This document shows, piece by piece, positions 4,882 to 6,439 of a DNA stretch of 6,439 nucleotides. Under the pieces are notes generated by a model. That model made no database searches, was not told the origin of the DNA, and worked only from the letters and a program-made list of their open reading frames with translations. This stretch comes from Gammaproteobacteria bacterium. Its GTDB lineage: Bacteria; Pseudomonadota; Gammaproteobacteria; Arenicellales; JAOTYS01. The stretch is taken from assembly GCA_029861795.1 (NCBI GenBank), contig JAOTYS010000268.1, forward strand, positions 1-6,439. Direction: 5' to 3'. How positions within the stretch are numbered: the stretch's first letter is position 1; each line of letters opens with the position of its first letter. A program made the position numbers and the translations under genes.

Positions 4882-5766
4882 TCAAGCAAGGAAATCTAAA
4901 ATCTCTTCGATAATAATCTGTTGTAGTGCCCGGGGGTGATTGTGACCTGCTCCCTCCAGCCACCGTAGTGTTGAACCGGGGATTCGATTTGCCATGTCTA
5001 GAGCGTGATCCGGGCGAAAAATAGGATCATCTGTGCCATGTAAAATCAGCGTAGGTCGCTCAATATTCTGGGTTCGATCATGCCAAGCCTCTGTGGAAAA
5101 ACGCGACAATACCATGCGCGCAGTACCTGCGGGATAATAGGTCCGATCTACGGAAGTGGTTGCACTGGCTCTGGCCTCATCCTCTTTCATAAAAAATGTT
5201 GTCCCGTTTGTGGCCAAACGAAGTGACGTCATTGCACCAATAATTTCGTCACGGCTTGCATACGTGCGGCAGGCACCCGCCATCGCAGCAGCTACATCAA
5301 CTGAGCGCGATGACAGATTCGGGTTGTAGTTAGTGGATTGTAGACATACCAATTGACGGACCCGGTCCGGGTAACGCAACGCCGCCAGTTGTGCAATTGC
5401 ACCACCGTAGGAGTAACCCACTAATGCCGCTGTCTCCAGTTGGACGTGATCCATCAGTCCCATAAGATCATCAACCATGTCATACAACGTGTAGGGTGCT
5501 TCTGGTAATCGTCCTTCAAGCAGGGCTGGCTGAAAATCGGATACATCCAGGGGTCGATCATCCCCACAGTGACTTGAATGGCCTGAGTCACGTAGCTCGT
5601 AACGAATAACACGAAATCCAGCTTTGATCAGGGGGGAGGCTAACGAGTTCGGCCAATCGGTGACGTTATCGGTAATTCCGAGAATCGCGATAATAGTTGG
5701 AGCACCAGCTTCGCCCATCTCTTCGTACATCAGACGAATGCCATTGGGGAGGTGCGCTTCTTTCAT
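4882..5766 (-). CDS. alpha/beta hydrolase, coupled to the ring-hydroxylating oxygenase
   Basis: The 294-residue product is a full-length alpha/beta hydrolase. The nucleophile elbow is GYSYGG with Ser119. The acid is probably Asp247 in HGTDD, and the base is His275 in GAGHNH. RYELRDSGHSS at 55-65 resembles the corresponding strand-loop of the aclacinomycin methylesterase (RdmC)-like group, so an ester, lactone or C-C bond substrate is possible. It has no signal peptide and should be cytoplasmic. The ATG at 5766 overlaps the TGA of the oxygenase gene (ATGA), a classic sign of translational coupling; an in-frame TTG at 5775 is less likely. Coupling suggests it acts on a product of the oxygenase pathway. 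A small hairpin spans its stop codon, without a T run. Confidence 0.93.
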   Translation of the reverse strand: MKEAHLPNGIRLMYEEMGEAGAPTIIAILGITDNVTDWPNSLASPLIKAGFRVIRYELRDSGHSSHCGDDRPLDVSDFQPALLEGRLPEAPYTLYDMVDDLMGLMDHVQLETAALVGYSYGGAIAQLAALRYPDRVRQLVCLQSTNYNPNLSSRSVDVAAAMAGACRTYASRDEIIGAMTSLRLATNGTTFFMKEDEARASATTSVDRTYYPAGTARMVLSRFSTEAWHDRTQNIERPTLILHGTDDPIFRPDHALDMANRIPGSTLRWLEGAGHNHPRALQQIIIEEILDFLA

Positions 5767-6439
5767 GAAACGCAAATCTCGCTCAAAGCTTCCACTAATT
5801 TGTTGGCAATAAAATTAGTCAGAGTGTAGTGCGGTCTATCCCAAAACGGGCTGTAGAAATGTCTATCAAATGCCGGGGAGCTCCGTGCGCGTTGAATGGA
5901 TTCGCAAATCGCGTTGTCTTCTTCTCGAGCCACGGCACCACCTCGCGCCGCAACCACACGTGCCTCCACTAGTTCGGGGTCAGTTGCCGATTCACCACGA
6001 TAAAGCGTTGCAATAGACTGGGTGCAAGTGTCGGCTGATATAGGTAAAAACACGGTCATTCGCATGTATTGGTTAAGAACAGTAATCACCCAGTTAGGGT
6101 ACATGTTCGCTATCGTATTGCGTTGGCTCACTTCGCCATCCTGAGTAGTAATCGGAGGAAAAGGATTCGACGGGTAGAATGATGCGCCAATGGAATTGTC
6201 GTAACTCAGGCCAATGAAACCGTGCGGATCAACAATTTCCTCATACTGCTTATTCCGCTGGTGGTCAACGCGCGGGACATGATCCGAGCGTCGGTACATT
6301 TTATGTACAAAAATTTCGTGATAGACATTGGGTGAGTAATTCTCGAATACCGTTTTCCAGTTAGATTTTATCGGCAATTCATCAATCATGACGTTACCGT
6401 TTGGATCGCGTCCGACGTGTAGATCGGAAAAATCGATAT
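5763..6439 (-). CDS. Rieske ring-hydroxylating oxygenase alpha subunit, C-terminal catalytic part
   Basis: The frame enters from beyond the right edge, so the N-terminus and the Rieske [2Fe-2S] domain are missing; 224 residues are visible. NWKTVFENY...VYHEIFVH at fragment residues 26-45 is the catalytic iron-site motif, with His40 and His45 as iron ligands. Asp174 in EED is the probable third ligand. The MYPNWVI strand (112-118) and a final helix-strand block (HFYSPFWDRPHYTL) fit the SRPBCC-type catalytic domain. The family uses O2 and electrons from a reductase to hydroxylate aromatic or other carbon substrates. The residue three before His40 is Asn37, where naphthalene dioxygenase-type enzymes have a conserved Asp. 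Its stop overlaps the hydrolase start by four bases. An ATG at 6389 exists but lies inside the domain and is not the true start. Confidence 0.93.
   Translation of the reverse strand, partial: IDFSDLHVGRDPNGNVMIDELPIKSNWKTVFENYSPNVYHEIFVHKMYRRSDHVPRVDHQRNKQYEEIVDPHGFIGLSYDNSIGASFYPSNPFPPITTQDGEVSQRNTIANMYPNWVITVLNQYMRMTVFLPISADTCTQSIATLYRGESATDPELVEARVVAARGGAVAREEDNAICESIQRARSSPAFDRHFYSPFWDRPHYTLTNFIANKLVEALSEICVS

Noticed and set aside
4874..4887. GCTTG/CAAGC hairpin at the hydrolase stop as a terminator
   Set aside because: The stem is only 5 bp and no T run follows.
5763..5775. TTG at 5775 as the hydrolase start
   Set aside because: The ATG at 5766 forms an ATGA overlap with the oxygenase stop, a better-supported arrangement, and adds no unexplained residues.

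Overview
The window comes from a proteobacterium, most likely an environmental gammaproteobacterium. That is inferred from the gene families, the Shine-Dalgarno sequences and a GGGGTCAGAGT-type inverted repeat; no rRNA or other lineage marker is present. Every recognisable gene lies on the minus strand, so the biological reading order runs from right to left. Base composition changes from gene to gene: the SDR and GFA genes at the left are GC-rich, while the medium-chain reductase in the middle is visibly AT- and lysine-rich. This suggests a region assembled from pieces of different origin.

Right part (about 4880-6439): the C-terminal catalytic domain of a Rieske-type ring-hydroxylating oxygenase alpha subunit runs in from beyond the right edge. 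Its stop overlaps the start of an alpha/beta hydrolase in an ATGA junction. The pair looks like a catabolic oxygenase-hydrolase operon. It is followed by a possible 19-codon ORF behind a strong ribosome binding site, then a DUF1801 gene.

Middle (about 2426-4193): a zinc-free quinone-oxidoreductase-like MDR enzyme and a HIT-family hydrolase lie 34 bases apart. Next is an SDR gene cut down to its first Rossmann motif and fused to unrelated sequence.

Left-middle (about 1442-2420): this is an integron footprint. A YciI-like gene is followed by a well-formed attC site (2061-2121). Then comes a CDA-fold deaminase gene followed by a second, degenerate attC (1442-1503). The deaminase is therefore a complete cassette of about 619 bp. 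No integrase, attI or cassette promoter lies in the window.

Left (1-1340): a 105-bp palindromic element with 23-bp perfect inverted repeats sits just upstream of an intact SDR gene. After it, a GFA (CENP-V-like) zinc protein runs off the left edge.

The genes do not form one pathway. Apart from the oxygenase-hydrolase pair, they look like a collection of small, mobile or formerly mobile enzyme genes of the kind carried in chromosomal integrons. No tRNA, rRNA, CRISPR array, origin or intact transposase was seen.
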